A stretch of DNA of 64,000 nt from Bradysia coprophila (GCF_014529535.1 NW_023503295.1:2776416-2840415); one strand, 5' to 3'; counted from the first letter of the stretch, positions 1 to 13,356 are shown. Program-made: numbers and translations. Notes: generated from the letters alone by a model not told the origin.

Positions 1-302
1 AAATTGCACAGTACAATGCTTGACATTACATAATTTAGAAACTTAATTGACTGTGCCAACTATTAAGATAAACAAAAGTTCAGATTGGTCTGAACAGGAA
101 GTGCCAGCGGAATCATCTGTCATCCCAAAATGTATGGATTCCTAGATTCCAGATATCTTAGTGTAAGGGTCGTTAGAGTTAAGGAGGAGAAGTCAAAAAG
201 TTGCTGCGTAAATATGCTCCGCAATCCTCAAAAAAAATTTGTTAAAACATTTTTGGTAGTGGACCTGCGTCACGCCCGCTTACTAACTTGCGGGCATGAT
301 TA
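1..302 (+). mobile_element. Family D Helitron-like element, 3' end (copy D1)
   Basis: The left edge of the window holds the 3' part of a repeat also seen at 40260-40450 (D2) and 34780-35310 (D3). Positions 100-130 match the 109-bp tandem unit of D2 (GGAATCATCTGTCATCCCAA). Positions 140-300 match the D2 tail, ending TGCGTCA, a hairpin (GCCCGC at 274-279 pairs with GCGGGC at 290-295), then CATGAT. The terminal hairpin suggests a Helitron or Helentron end; this is inferred. No gene is seen here; the 60-codon frame at 130 is repeat sequence. Confidence 0.6.
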
Positions 303-875
303 CAGATCATAAGAGTTTCCTTGTATCTTTTCTCGTAGATATGTAAACAGGAAGTTACCAAATAATTCGAAAAAATCTGCTCAACGGTATACCAAAAAAT
401 TGTGTTCGTTATTATCGATGCGATCTCATAACGGATTGGTAAATTGTTAGCATCTCCAATGAAAATAGTCGAATTCCTATATAAAACCAAACCCTCGCAC
501 TTTCGAGTAAAATTTCTCACACGTCAATGGGACAAAATGTTAAAAATGGCTTCTTGCGTGATTATTAGCCTCGCCTTCGGCTCGGATCAACACATTTTAA
601 GCAAATCACCGCATATCCCTTTTATCCTAAAACATTTTCGCATTTGCCTGTTATTTGACAAGTCAATCATGTCGCTCTCATCTAAACAGTTATTACGGCC
701 GCTCACAATTTTGTATTTAGCTATGTGGGCTATGTGCGTCAGATCACATTTTTTGCATCGTCAGACGTGTGTTTGTTCTTTAAATGTCAAAACTCAAGAA
801 AATATAAAAAAAAAAAAATCAGTAGAGACACTATAGAGAGTATAACAACACAAAAAAAAGAAGAAATTAGGTAAA
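303..875. other. Region upstream of NECAP, no gene recognised
   Basis: Open frames of 92 and 130 codons occur on both strands at 242-836, but they overlap each other, match no family I know and look like chance frames in AT-rich DNA. The last part is probably the promoter and 5' leader of NECAP; no clear TATA box was seen. Confidence 0.4.
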
Positions 876-3033
876 ATGGTTGACACGTATGAAAGTGTGT
901 TGTTGGTGAAACCAGAAGTGTTTATTTACAAAATTCCACCATCTGGTGCCAATCAACGTCACAGGTAAATAAATTAAAATCAAGGGTAAATATTTTGGTT
1001 AAAACAAAAAAATGGGGCGGATATTCTGTTTAATCAAACCATTTTTTTTTTTTGGTGGTCGTGTACCATCCAGTGAAATTAGTTTTGGTTATACTCCTCG
1101 ATGTGTACATGAAATAAAGTGAATCATAGACTTTCAAATTGCACAAACATCGAATATAATGTTCCACAATTTGTAGAATTTCATCATTTCCACAAAGTTA
1201 TTCAATGTCCACTGTGTATACGACCACATATAAACTTTCCACTCTCGTCGATTCGATATTTATTTACAACGAATGCACCGAGTGTCTCGGATTTGTTTAT
1301 TTATTTTTCGATTACGTGCTTAATCCGATTCATTATTGCTGGATGAGCTATGTGACAACTAAACGTATCTACTTATTCGTGGCTCTACAATGTCAACAAA
1401 AAATATATTTTTTTTTTTAACATTCTCGTTCCAACAAACAACCCAACGCGCATTCCAAGTACCATCGCTCAAGGCCGTGTACGCATTTGACCAAGAATTT
1501 GATATGAATTCGAAGTAGAGTTTTGCTAACAAAAAAAAACCCTTTCTCGACTGAGCTTTTGTATCTTTTTTATCTTCGAAAAATCTTATGAATAATTTTG
1601 AAACCCATCGATATGTACTAAATTGTTATGATCCTGATCATCGGTAAATGTCGGAAGAGTGTAAGCACGACTTGCAAGTTTGCAATTTAAAGACAATTGG
1701 AAAAGGTTTGAAAGCAAAAGAATTTTATGTCAAACTCGCGTTGCTATGTAATGTGTGTCTACTGTAAGTGTGGAGAAAACGATAGCAGTTAGACTAGTAA
1801 TGGTTTTAGCTTACCAACTCATCTACTTTTATTTTTAATTGACGATACGCCTGTCAGTCATCATTACACATTTTGTTGCTTGCTCCTTGAAATCATCTTC
1901 TTTTGTGAGTCCAATTTTAAATGGGGTAACTGTTCAACGGGTGGCGGTATAAGTGTAAAGTAAACGTAACACTTGGGCTCCGTAAAATAGTCTTAGCAAA
2001 TAGTGTGAGCAAAGTTTCGTAATTGATAACATTGCAGACCGTCCGAAATGTTATTCTGGTTTCTGATAACATACATATGCTCTCTCACGGCGCTCTCACG
2101 GAGTACTTTTTGTTGAGTGGAGTGGACACTTTACCCTGTCATTATGTGTCTGCGATTTCGTACTAAACTAAAATTTCGAAATCATTTTAGAGCTGGAAAT
2201 TGGAATCTATCTGATCCCACATGGACCGGCCGCATGCGATTAGTGGCGAAAGGGAACAATGTCAGCCTCAAATTGGAAGACAAAATGACGGGTGCATTGT
2301 TTGCAAATTGTCCCGTCGAAACATATCCAGGCGTTGCGATCGAATCAGTCACGGATAGTTCAAGATATTTTGTCATTAGGATTTTAGATGATAATGGTAA
2401 TGTGTGCCCCAACGGTTTTCGTATAGTGACAATAAATAAATAAATAAAAAAAAACCTCAGGTCGCTGTGCATTCCTTGGAATGGGTTTTGGCGATCGGTC
2501 GGATTCATTTGATTTAAATGTTGCACTGCAAGACCATTTCAAATGGGTAAAGAACCAGGAAAAAATCGAAAAAGACAAATCGGCTCCGAAGCAAGAACTT
2601 GATCTGGGCTTCAAAGAAGGCGAAACCATAAAAATCAACATGAAAATTACGGTAATTAGTGCGCACCCCGATTTTGGAACGAAAATCGAATAACAAAATT
2701 TCGTTTCGTTTCACAGAAAAAAGATGGGGAATCATCACGAACGGGAAAATCACGCACAGGCGGATCGGGAATTGGTTTACCGCCGCCTCCTGGTGGAGTA
2801 GGCAATAAAATTGCTCCGCCACCTGGACGATCACCGTTAGTATCACCAGCACATAAACCGTCTGGTGGCACGGAATGGGGAGATTTTGCAACCGCTGGGT
2901 AAGTTATGGTGATTGCATTTCCATCGCTGAAATTATCACGAAAATTTTCCACTTTTTTTTTCAAACAAGCGGACAACCTCAACAACAACAACAGAATACG
3001 ACAACAACGAATTCGAATTGGGTACAGTTTTAG
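876..3033 (+). CDS. NECAP: NECAP, adaptin-ear-binding coat-associated protein
   Basis: Five exons: 876-964, 2191-2396, 2461-2651, 2717-2898 and 2970-3033, all with GT-AG borders and matching phases, giving 243 aa. NECAP proteins bind the AP-2/AP-1 appendage and assist clathrin-mediated endocytosis in the cytosol. The N-terminal PH-like domain spans roughly residues 1-165 and carries the family blocks [56 protein letters not shown] and [12 protein letters not shown]. The tail is Gly/Pro/Gln-rich, with EWGDF (a WxxF-like appendage motif) and the C-terminal WVQF typical of the family. The start is the only in-frame ATG before the conserved block. Intron 1 is long (1.2 kb), the others are 64-71 bp. 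Length matches the family. Intact; high certainty. Confidence 0.95.
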
Positions 3034-3154
3034 AGTTAGACAGTTTTTTTGATGTCGCTAATTTCGGAACCCAAACAATAGGCCGAAACAGCGTCCCTTA
3101 ATATATATCACCTCCTTCTATTTTAATGTCGAATGAAAAGAAAAATATTTGCGC

Positions 3155-3160
3155 AATAAA
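3155..3160 (+). terminator. Polyadenylation signal of NECAP
   Basis: AATAAA lies 122 nt after the NECAP stop codon, in an otherwise unassigned stretch. Position and motif fit a poly(A) signal; the cleavage site is not visible. Confidence 0.6.
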
Positions 3161-3609
3161 ACACCAAACACGATGTTGCATTGATGCAAACTTAAAAAAA
3201 AAAAATAATTTTCCATTTTGTTGGTTTGTACAAATTTTTAGTGGAAAAATCGTGATCGGATGGGTTAATTTGTTCGTTGAACGTGATTCTGTTGACACAA
3301 AAAAAAAACCGATAAAATGCAAAAGATGGACCCAAACTAATGGTTTTCTTTTAATCATAGTGCGTGAGTCAACGTACATACCGGTGACTCAAACACGGTT
3401 TGATAGCATATGCCACATTGTTACACTACCTTTGACGGGAGGTTGTTTGTTTTGCCATTTTTCGTTCGTTATCCGGCCAGAATATTGAATTGATGTTAAC
3501 AAAATGAAGGTATCGATGCCGCATGACGTGTGAAATTGGAAAAATTAAATTGTTATTAGGCAGCCTGGCATGGCTGTGCAAACTCCATGTAGTTTTCATT
3601 GCCATTTTT

Positions 3610-5042
3610 AGCCCCGTACGAAGTACAAAGGGGCTTATAGGATTACGATGCCGTGTGTAATTGATGGAATTCGAAGCAGACGGTAAGGGCAAAGTGTTTG
3701 CCTATGTTCATAGATGACGAATCTGCAATAAAAATTTTGTCTGTCCGTCTGTCCGTCACGTCGATATCTTGAGTAAATCAAATCCGATTTCAAAAATTTT
3801 TTTTCCCTGAAAGATAGTCGAAAAAGTGAGGCTAAGTTCGAAGATGGGCATATTCGGGTCGGCCCTTCGTGAGTTAGGGCCACCTAAGTGATTTAAGGTC
3901 TTTTGGTGATATTTATGGCAAAATAAACGATGGAAATGTAAATGACACGGCAAATGATAGGTATTGTCAATACCAATCCAGGAAAAAAAAGTTTTTTTTA
4001 AATCGGGTGAGTGAACCGTGAGTTAGGACCTTAGAAGTGAAATGCTACTAGGGCCCTATGTGTATTTTACATAGAACTCGAGTAAATTTCATTCGTTTTT
4101 CGTAATTTTTGTTTGATTTGGAAGGTAATCGAATGCCGAATAGAATGTTGTTGAAAAAAAAATTAAATTTGGGTCCTTGGCCTAAGGCCGCTACTAGGGC
4201 CCTATGTGTATTTCACATATAACTCGAGCAAATTTCATCCGTTTTTCGTAATTTTTGTTTCATTTGGGAGGTAATCAAAGGCCGAATAGAATGTTGTTGA
4301 AAAAAATTAAATTTGGGTCCTCGGACTAAGGCCGCTACTAGGGCCCTATGTGTATTTTACATATAACTCGAGCAAATTTCATCCGTTTTTCGTAATTTTT
4401 GTTTCATTTGGAAGGTAATCAAAGGCCGAATAGAATGTTGTTGAAAAAAAAATTAAATTTGGGTCCTCGGACTAAGGCCGCTACTAGGGCCCTATGTGTA
4501 TTTCACATATAACTCGAGTAAATTTCATCCGTTTTTCGTAATTTGTGTTTCATTTGGAAGGTAATCAAAGGCCGAATAGAATGTTGTTGAAAAAAATTAA
4601 ATTTGGGTCCTTGGACTAAGGCCGTTACTAGGGCCCTATGTGTATTTTACATATAACTCGAGCAAATTTCATCCGTTTTTCGTAATTTGTGTTTCATTTG
4701 GAAGGTAATCAAAGGCCGAATAGAATGTAGTTGAAAAACATTTTAAATTTGGGTCCTCGGACTGAGGCCGATATTAGGCCCTTCAAAAAAATAAAATCTT
4801 AGGGCGATTTGAAATTTTTGTTTCATTTGAAAGGAACGTCGTACGGGGCTTCGTAGTTGCGCTATGCGCAATTTCTAAGATGTACACATTACATAATAAT
4901 TTTACTTTAACTACATTAACCGGCGCAATAGGCTTACGGTCAAAGTAGGGTGACAGACGCACTAGGGTCACGTACGCAATAGATATACGGGTTTGTACGG
5001 GGCTCAGTCGCAGCAAACGCTCCGACTATTCTGATGGCTCGT
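3610..5042 (-). mobile_element. Family A Helitron-like element, copy A1
   Basis: Read on the minus strand the element starts ACGAGCCATCAGAA (5042 downward) and ends at the hairpin GTACTTCGTACGGGGCT. It has a 5' subterminal repeat (AGCCCCGTAC) inverted relative to the 3' hairpin, and a conserved internal hairpin AATTGCGCATAGCGCAATT. About five tandem units of 143-147 bp lie at roughly 4040-4770 (CTACTAGGGCCCTATGTG at 4044, 4191, 4334, 4481 and 4624), followed toward the 3' end by a GACGGACA microsatellite. A 65-codon frame (3756-3953, minus) recurs in other copies. No transposase is present, so it is non-autonomous. The Helitron/Helentron assignment is inferred from architecture. Confidence 0.75.
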
Positions 5043-5793
5043 TTGTTTTTATTTTTGTCAAATTTCATAAATTTCATCGGCAAAAATACCTTTCTTATTG
5101 AAGCTCGACTGGTTTTTCTGCCGATATAATCAAGTGTCTGAGGTACACGGCCTCTGCATGCAATAGGGATCTCTCCTAATGCTCAAAAACAAAAAAAAAA
5201 CAAAGTGCCGGAACGGTAACAGTGTAACAACATAAGTTTCAAACCGTATGCGCAACGGATACGCACGTAGTTTCTCCATCTTTGAAAGTCTTAAGTTTAC
5301 GGTGAATAAGTCACTTTATCGTTAACCTTCAAAAGCAATCTGATAAGGGATGTGTTATCAAATTTATGTTTAAGAGAAGAAGAAGAAGGAGGAGAATACG
5401 CAAAAAGAAAAATGAAAAAACAAAAAAAAATGTTAAAAATATTAGAATAAAATTTAGAGCGACTATGTTATTAAGTGCTACAGTATATGTGTGTATGTAT
5501 AGACCGTTTCGGTTCTAAATTTACGTTGACGCGTGTAAATAAATTAACTAAAACAAAAATGATTTATTTTAGAAGACATAGAGGACTGTGCGTGTAGGTT
5601 TTTAATTTCGTTTTCGTTCTTTTTTTTCAATTTTCCTGCTTTTAGAAATATTTAGGCATCCATTCGATTATGAATTTATTCTCAACAGAAGAGTAATTAT
5701 ATCTAGAGAGGAAATTTCGAACAAAATTACGTAAAATATGTGGTCCCAACATGAAATACGAAATGTTTATTGGCATGTGTTCGCCCTCTTAAT
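5043..5793. other. Intergenic, no gene recognised
   Basis: AT-rich DNA with A-rich runs around 5385-5440. No coding block, RNA gene or repeat family was recognised. Confidence 0.4.
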
Positions 5794-6213
5794 CCACGCC
5801 ATTAGTCGTATAAATTTAAACGTCAGAGAGAGCTTTTTTCTCCTTTGTTACGATCTGTCAGTTTTTCTATTTTGCGATTTAGTATGGAAATTAGACATCT
5901 TTGCTGTTTTAAGTGGTTTTTCATATTTTTTTGGACCAAAATGTTTTAAAATGTGTTTGGAATCGATTGGCATTAACAGATTGTGTGAAAATATTTTTTT
6001 CTATTTTACTATTTTGTTAATGTCAATCGATTCCAAACAAATTTTAAAACATTTTGGTCCAAAAAAATATGACAAAACCACTTAAAACAGCAAAGATATC
6101 TCAATTTTAGTTTTCATTTCCATACTAAATCGCAAAATAGAAAAACTGACAGATCGTAACTAAGGAGAAAAAAGCTCTTTTTGACATTTAAATTTATACG
6201 ACTAATGGCGTGG
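5794..6213. mobile_element. 420-bp foldback element
   Basis: A long inverted repeat: the left arm begins CCACGCCATTAGTCGTATAA (5794) and the right arm ends in its reverse complement (to 6213). The arms are about 180-190 bp, for example TTTTGGACCAAAATGTTTTA at left and its mirror near 6035-6062, around a short AT-rich loop. No clear target duplication was seen. Likely a MITE or foldback element; superfamily not determined. A 115-codon frame across the left arm and loop is a by-product of the palindrome. Confidence 0.8.
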
Positions 6214-6289
6214 GTTTGTCATTTCATTTCACGGTCGCCATTGGTTACTTTTCGAAACTAGTACTACAATGTTGTTTTTAACGTTAGTG

Positions 6290-6702
6290 CCGTAAGACCA
6301 TCATTATGATTGTTAAAGTTATCTCCGTTTTCATTCCGTTTTACCTCCGTATACATGACAGTTGGAATTTCATACAATAGAGCATATTGTTTGAAACGAC
6401 AACTGACACGGGGACAAAACGGAATAATAACGGAGTGTTGTGCGATCCATGCATAAAGTATAGTTTCCACTTAAAAAGAGCACTCCGTTTAGCCTCCGTC
6501 TACATGACAGTTGTAAAATAGAACAAAAGAACTGTCACGCAAACGGAGTGGAAATTGAATTTATTTCAATTTTTTACTTGATTTCCATTTACGAAAAAAG
6601 CACTCCGTTTTCTCTCCGGTTACTTTTTAAACAATAGAACAGAGGCGTTGGCTAGCTAAATTGAAGCAGAACGAAGTGGTTTTTTTGTAAGTGGAAATCC
6701 AG
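6290..6702. mobile_element. MITE-like region with CTCCGTTT inverted repeats
   Basis: Several copies of CACTCCGTTT and its complement AAACGGAGTG occur, with a 70-bp palindrome at 6481-6550 whose arms also contain ACAGTT/AACTGT. TTTCCACTTA near 6465 is inverted relative to TAAGTGGAAATCCAG near 6688-6703, which may be terminal repeats. The class is uncertain. Confidence 0.45.
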
Positions 6703-8355
6703 CCTTATCATGATTCGACTTTCTCAATTGAGCGACTACCTGAACTCGGGATGAAAATGAAACGTCACCTTTCAACAAACATACGAGCATACAAACAAAA
6801 TTCAAACGAAAACTCGACTTTTCACCCTTTTATCCCTTTCGTCATGTAAATAACTATTTCTCCTCTGGTTTCTTCTGATTCTGTTCGAACACTTGCCGTA
6901 TTATAATATTGTTTTGAGTTTTCCACCTGCAAATTGCTCACTATGCTCGGCTGTGTTCATTATATTCGGTTGCACAATGAACCTTTAAACTTCTGAATTA
7001 AGCTAAACAATTGGCTGTAAATGTTTGTTGTGGAGTTTCGGGTGGAATGAATAAGATGCGTTAAAGGCATCACGAACCTGTAACTAATTTCCTAACTTCT
7101 GTTTCTCTAAAATAAGCTGTATAAAAGTGTGTGGTTACGGACTCTAGCAGTCAGGAAGACAGAAATTAAAATCAGTTTAACGTTTCTTTTCAAACGGTCC
7201 ATCTGTGGTGAACGTGATTTCTAATTTATCAAAGAAACCGTCGAAATGATGTGTTGTAGGTCGTAATCGCACTCAGCGAAATCACCTGTTACATCTGTCT
7301 CAGTCTGTTTATTGGATACATCATATTTGTTTCATTTAGATTTGATTTTATGAAATATTCAAATTGTACTCACGGTGTGATCTTCTGGGTCGCTTAAGTC
7401 TCTGCTATGGTGAACGTTTCTTTTCTTGCGCTTCGGTACTACACTAGTATAATAACGAATTTCCCATTTACATTTAATTTGTACGCACTGTTTTTATTGA
7501 AGTCATTGACTGCATCGCCTCAACTCGCCTCAACGGCTCGTTGACTCTAAACACTTTTACCGAAAAATTGCAAGCTTCATTTGAACTTCTATTTTCTGTC
7601 GTTTTCTGTCCGCTCTGAAACGGGGTGTTAGATGGACTGATGATGCAATGTCGCTTTGAATTATTTTTTTACTTTTTACTTTTCGAGAAATGAATTCCTA
7701 TCAATCGCGCACCAAATAACTAAATAAATTACTTAATGTACTTACGTATCGATGAGGTTAAATTGGAAGAAAATTACACAAAGAAATCTTTCATTTTATG
7801 TTTTTGAAATTCCTAAAGAACCAAAATAAGCAAAAAGAAATTTCAGTTTTGAATTATTGTGACTAACATTCTTGAAACATTCCAAAAGAAAAACGAAGAA
7901 AATTTTACTGATTGTTAAAATTGCTGTAAATCAAAGAAAATCTTCGTGATTTTGTGGAATTTAACATTTAACCACAATCGAATCTAAACAAAATTGTTAA
8001 AAATTTATGTGAAGAAAAGAGAAAAAAGATATCGTAAAAATGATAAAATTATTATAAATTATAAAAAAATCAATAGAAATTATATGAAAAGAAATATATA
8101 TTATAAATGGCATGCGTTTTCTTTACGGCGGAGCTGGGCACTCAATTCACGCACGTTGATTCAGTCTAATTTTTTTTTTCAACATTTCCCATAGCTGAAT
8201 ATGAGAATATAGTTCAGTTATTTAAGCAAAATCACCCCAAAATCAACCGTCCCATAAAAATATAAAATTTTTCATGAGAAAAGTTACTCCAATTTTCGGT
8301 CCCGTCGCATTAAAGTATTATTTGAAGTACTTTTCTTTACTTTTTGAATGACTTT
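6703..8355. other. Intergenic, no gene recognised
   Basis: No conserved coding block was found. A TATAAAAG at 7120-7127 followed about 30 nt later by AGCAGTCAGG resembles an insect core promoter, but only a 4-codon frame (ATGATGTGTTGTAG, 7246) follows, so no gene can be assigned. Confidence 0.35.
7120..7127 (+). promoter_or_regulatory. Possible orphan TATA box
   Basis: TATAAAAG with a CAGTCAGG initiator-like site near 7148. No downstream gene could be joined to it, so it may be chance or may belong to a gene I could not recognise. Confidence 0.2.
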
Positions 8356-10531
8356 ATCGCCCAAAACCACTTACAGTAGAGGTATGACGCAAGTCCTGTT
8401 ATCCACTTACAAAAGAACTGATATCGGTGTAGGTGACGCTTACAGATTCGACACGCAAAAAGATATGCGTCACAAATGGCAGCTGATGAGGAAAGTACGC
8501 GAAAGTTTTATCAACAAAAATCTTACCAGAAAAATTTTAGGAAAATATAACAAAAAACGAGCCGTCAGAACAGTCGGAGCGTTTGCTGTGACTGAGCCCC
8601 GTATGAAATGTGTACATCTTACAAATTGCGCATAGCGCAATTACGAAGCCCCGTACGACGTTCCTTTCAAATGTAACACAAATTTCAAGTTGACCTAAAA
8701 TTTTAATTTATTGAGAGGCCTAAGGCCTAGTTACAGCCTTAGTCCAACGACCCAAATTTAATTTTTTTTTTCAACATCATTATATTTGGCCTTCGATTAC
8801 CTTCTAAATGAAAATTAGGAAAATCGGACGAAATTTACTCGAGATATATGCAAAATACACTTAGGGCCGTGTAGCGGGCGTAGTCCAAGGACCCAACTTT
8901 AATTTTTTTTCCCAACAAAATTCTATTTGGTGTTCGATTACCTTTCAAATGAAACAAAATTTAGGAAAATCGGATCAAATTTACTCGAGTTATATGCAAA
9001 ACACACTTAGGGCCGTGGTGAGGCCTTAGTCCAAGGACCCAAATTTTAATTTTTTTTTCAACAAAATTCTATTCGGTATTCAATTACCTTTTAAATGAAA
9101 CAAAAATTAGGAAAAACGGATGAAATTTACTCGAGTTATATGCAAAATACACTTAGGGCCGAGTAGCGGCCTTAGTCCAAAGACCCAAATTTAATTTTTT
9201 TTCAACAACATTCTATTCCTCGTTCGATTACTTTTCAAATGAAACAAAAATTAGGAAAATCGGATCAAATTTACTCGAGTTATATGCAAAATACACTTAG
9301 GGCCGAGGAGCGGCCTCAGTCCAAGGACCTAATTTTCAAACATTTTTCTCACCACATTCTATTCGGTATTCAATTACCTTTCATATAAGACAAATATTAG
9401 CAAAATTGGATGAGATTTACTCGATTTATATGCAAAATACACTTAGGGCCGAGGAGCGGCCTCAGTCCAAGGACCCAAATTTCAAACATTTTTCTTACCA
9501 CATTCTATTCGGTATTCAATTACCTTTCATATAGGACAAAAACTAGCAAAATTGGATGAGATTTACTCGATTTATATGCAAAATACACTTAGGGCCGAGG
9601 AGCGACCTCAGTCCAAGGACCCAAATTTAAAACGTTCTTCGCCACATTATATTCTGGCTTCGATTACCTTTCAAATGTAACAAAAATCACGAAAAAAGGA
9701 TGAAATTTACTCGAGTTATATGCAAAATACACTTAGGGCCGAGTAGCCTTTCACTTCTAGGGCCCTAACTCACGGTCCACTCACCCGATTTTAAAAAACT
9801 TTTTTTTTCTGGATCGGTATCGACATTACCTATCTTTTGCCGTTTCATTTACATTTCCAACGTTTTTTTTGCCGTAAATATCCCCAAAAGACCTTAAAGC
9901 ACTTAGGCGGCCCTAACTCACGAAGGGCCGACCCAAATATACCCATCTTCGAACTTAGCCTCACTATTTCGACTATCTTTCAGGGAAAAAAAAATTTTGA
10001 AATCGGATTTGATTTACTCAAGATATCGACGTGACGGACAGACGGACAGACGGACAGACGGACAGGCAAAATTTTTATTGCGGATTCGTCATCTATGAAC
10101 ATAGGCAAACACTTTGCCCTTACCGTCTGCTTCGAATTCCATCAATTACACACGGCATCGTAATCCTATAAGCCCCTTTGTACTTCGTACGGGGCTAAAA
10201 ATTGCGTCAGCAAGTGGCAGATGATTCGGCTTTCTTCCGTTTGAATTCCATTCTTTAAAGCAATATATTTCACAATTTTAAAAAATTTCCTCCCTCAACA
10301 TCTGCCACTTGTTGACGCATTTTTTTTTGTTAGAATTTTCTTTCTAAAATTTTTCGTTTAAAATTGTTGTTGATCAAACTGTCGCGTGCTTTCCTCATCA
10401 GCTGCCATTTGTGACGCATATCTTTTTTTTGCGTGTCGAATCTGTAAGCGTCACGTACACCAACTTCAGTTCTTTTGTTAGTGGATAACAGGACTTGCGT
10501 CACACCTCTACTGTAAGTGGTTTTGGGCGAT
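8356..10531. mobile_element. Family F foldback element (copy F1), split by A2
   Basis: The left part 8356-8556 begins ATCGCCCAAAACCACTTAC and the right part 10197-10531 ends with its reverse complement (GTAAGTGGTTTTGGGCGAT). Inside are repeated GCGTCA sites (TGACGCAAGTCC, GATATGCGTCACAAATGGCA and their mirrors). The two parts are contiguous in the uninterrupted copy F2 at 62843-63355, which shows that element A2 was inserted into F1. No coding capacity. Confidence 0.8.
8557..10196 (+). mobile_element. Family A Helitron-like element, copy A2
   Basis: The full element reads ACGAGCCGTCAGAACAGTCG (8557) to the terminal hairpin and GGGGCT (10196), nested in foldback F1. It shows the 5' AGCCCCGTA, the conserved hairpin AATTGCGCATAGCGCAATT, about seven diverged tandem units of roughly 145 bp (8700-9750), the conserved 65-codon module (9837-10034), a GACGGACAGACGG microsatellite (10032-10063) and the end GTACTTCGTACGGGGCT. 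The left flank AACAAAAA and right flank AAAAATTGCG suggest an A-run target. Non-autonomous. Confidence 0.75.
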
Positions 10532-10599
10532 ATCAGCTCTTTTGTAAGTTTTGATTTTTTAGAATTTGGTCGCAGATAAAGCTTAATTTGACTTTCGTC

Positions 10600-10765
10600 G
10601 AAAACTTTACTAAATTCAAAAATTTGCCGAAAATCGAAAATTTGCCGAAAATCGAAAATTTGACGGAATTCTAAAATTTGACGAAAATAAAAAAATTGAT
10701 GAAATTCGATAATTTGACGAAATTTAAAAATTTAACGAACATTGAAAATTTGACGAAAATCATAT
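10600..10765. repeat. AAATTTGACGAAAATCG short tandem array
   Basis: Degenerate 16-18 bp repeats of the type GAAAATTTGACGAAATTC. Near-identical arrays lie after other F-family copies at 61150-61395 and 63475-63690, suggesting they travel with F. Confidence 0.75.
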
Positions 10766-10789
10766 CAGGCAAATCATTATTATTTGTTA

Positions 10790-11480
10790 TATGGTAACCG
10801 ATCGCTCATATCAGACATCGCGATTTGAAAATTTGGTAGTTTTTGGTAGTTGGTGTACCAAAATAATTATCAGCGAAGATGTTAACTGTTCGACAGATGC
10901 GCACCGACTGATGAAATTATTCGGCCTGCTGGTCTATTTATAAATCGAATATTTGGTAGTTGACTACCACGATGGTAAATTGCAATGCTACTATGATCAA
11001 ATCAACACCAGGCAAATCATTATTATTTGTTATCTGATAACCGATAGCAGAGTTGATACTGCAATTCTAAATTTTTTTATTGGTAGCTGACTACCAATAT
11101 TATAATTGACTACCAAACGTAGTTTTCGGCAGAGATGTGTACTATTGGAGAGCTACGCACCAACTGACGAAATTATTCTTCCTGCTAGCCTATTTAAAGC
11201 TTGAATTTTTGGTAGTTAACTACCAAACTGGTAGTAAACTATCTTGCTGATAGAGAGGTGGTAGAGATGTTAACTGTTTGAGAGCTGCACACCGACTGAT
11301 GAAATTATTTGGGCTGTTTGCCTATTTATAATTTGATAATTTGGTAGTTGACTACCAAACTGGTAGTTGAATAATAAATTGGTAGCTGACTACAAAACTG
11401 ATAGAAAGTTGGTGGAGATGTTTACTGTTCAACAGCTGGATATCGACTGAAGAAACGATTCTTCCTGCTTGCCTATTTAT
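10790..11480. repeat. Repeat E1, TTTGGTAGTTGACTACCAAA palindrome array
   Basis: Tandem diverged units built around the short palindrome GGTAGTTGACTACC, spaced by blocks such as GACTGATGAAATTATTC and CAGGCAAATCATTATTATTT. The same repeat lies inverted at 54560-55265. Non-coding; possibly the body of a foldback element. Confidence 0.75.
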
Positions 11481-11903
11481 ACCTCACGTATTTTGTATTT
11501 GGTATATCGAGAAGTGAGAAAATTGAGAGAAAGAAAAAAGACCTCACTAGGCTTATAGCCGGTCTATTCTTGTTAAAGTTACGAACGCTATGAGAATCTA
11601 CGCCCAGAGATCTTTTTCATGGTTTTGCTTCTGTACGTTCGGCACGAAGACAATGGTACAGACTATTAAAACGTTTTGTTTTCGTGCCAAATTTTTTAAA
11701 AATTTCGGTTTTATAAAAAAAGTGTTCCTCACTTCCGGTATGAAACGCAATCATTCAAAATGGCTGGATGACTTTTTCGACGGGTCTTCGATGATATAGC
11801 AGAAATAAATACAGTGTCGCGGTACGGTGAAGTGAAGACGAGTCAAACAAAATAAGAGAAATATAAATTTTCATTGGAAGTTGATCGTTTTGGTCGGATC
11901 GAT
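11481..11903. other. Region upstream of Rpt6
   Basis: It contains a 69-codon frame at 11590-11799 that matches nothing I know and is probably chance. The last 100 bp are likely the Rpt6 promoter and 5' leader. No TATA box was seen, as expected for a housekeeping gene. Confidence 0.4.
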
Positions 11904-13280
<1,377 letters not shown>

Positions 13281-13350
13281 TTGGAGTGGCAGGAAGTGCG
13301 GATGAGCGGTGCCCATCGAATTTTTTTTTTGTCAAGGAATTTTCGTTTTG

Positions 13351-13356
13351 AATAAA
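13351..13356 (+). terminator. Polyadenylation signal of Rpt6
   Basis: AATAAA, 70 nt downstream of the Rpt6 stop and followed by T-rich DNA. Confidence 0.6.

Noticed and set aside
3756..3953. 65-codon frame seen in each family A copy as a gene
   Set aside because: No start context, no known domain and strict association with the repeat; treated as part of the element.
5738..6085. 115-codon frame with hydrophobic stretches as a membrane protein
   Set aside because: It crosses the arms and loop of a foldback element and has no family resemblance.
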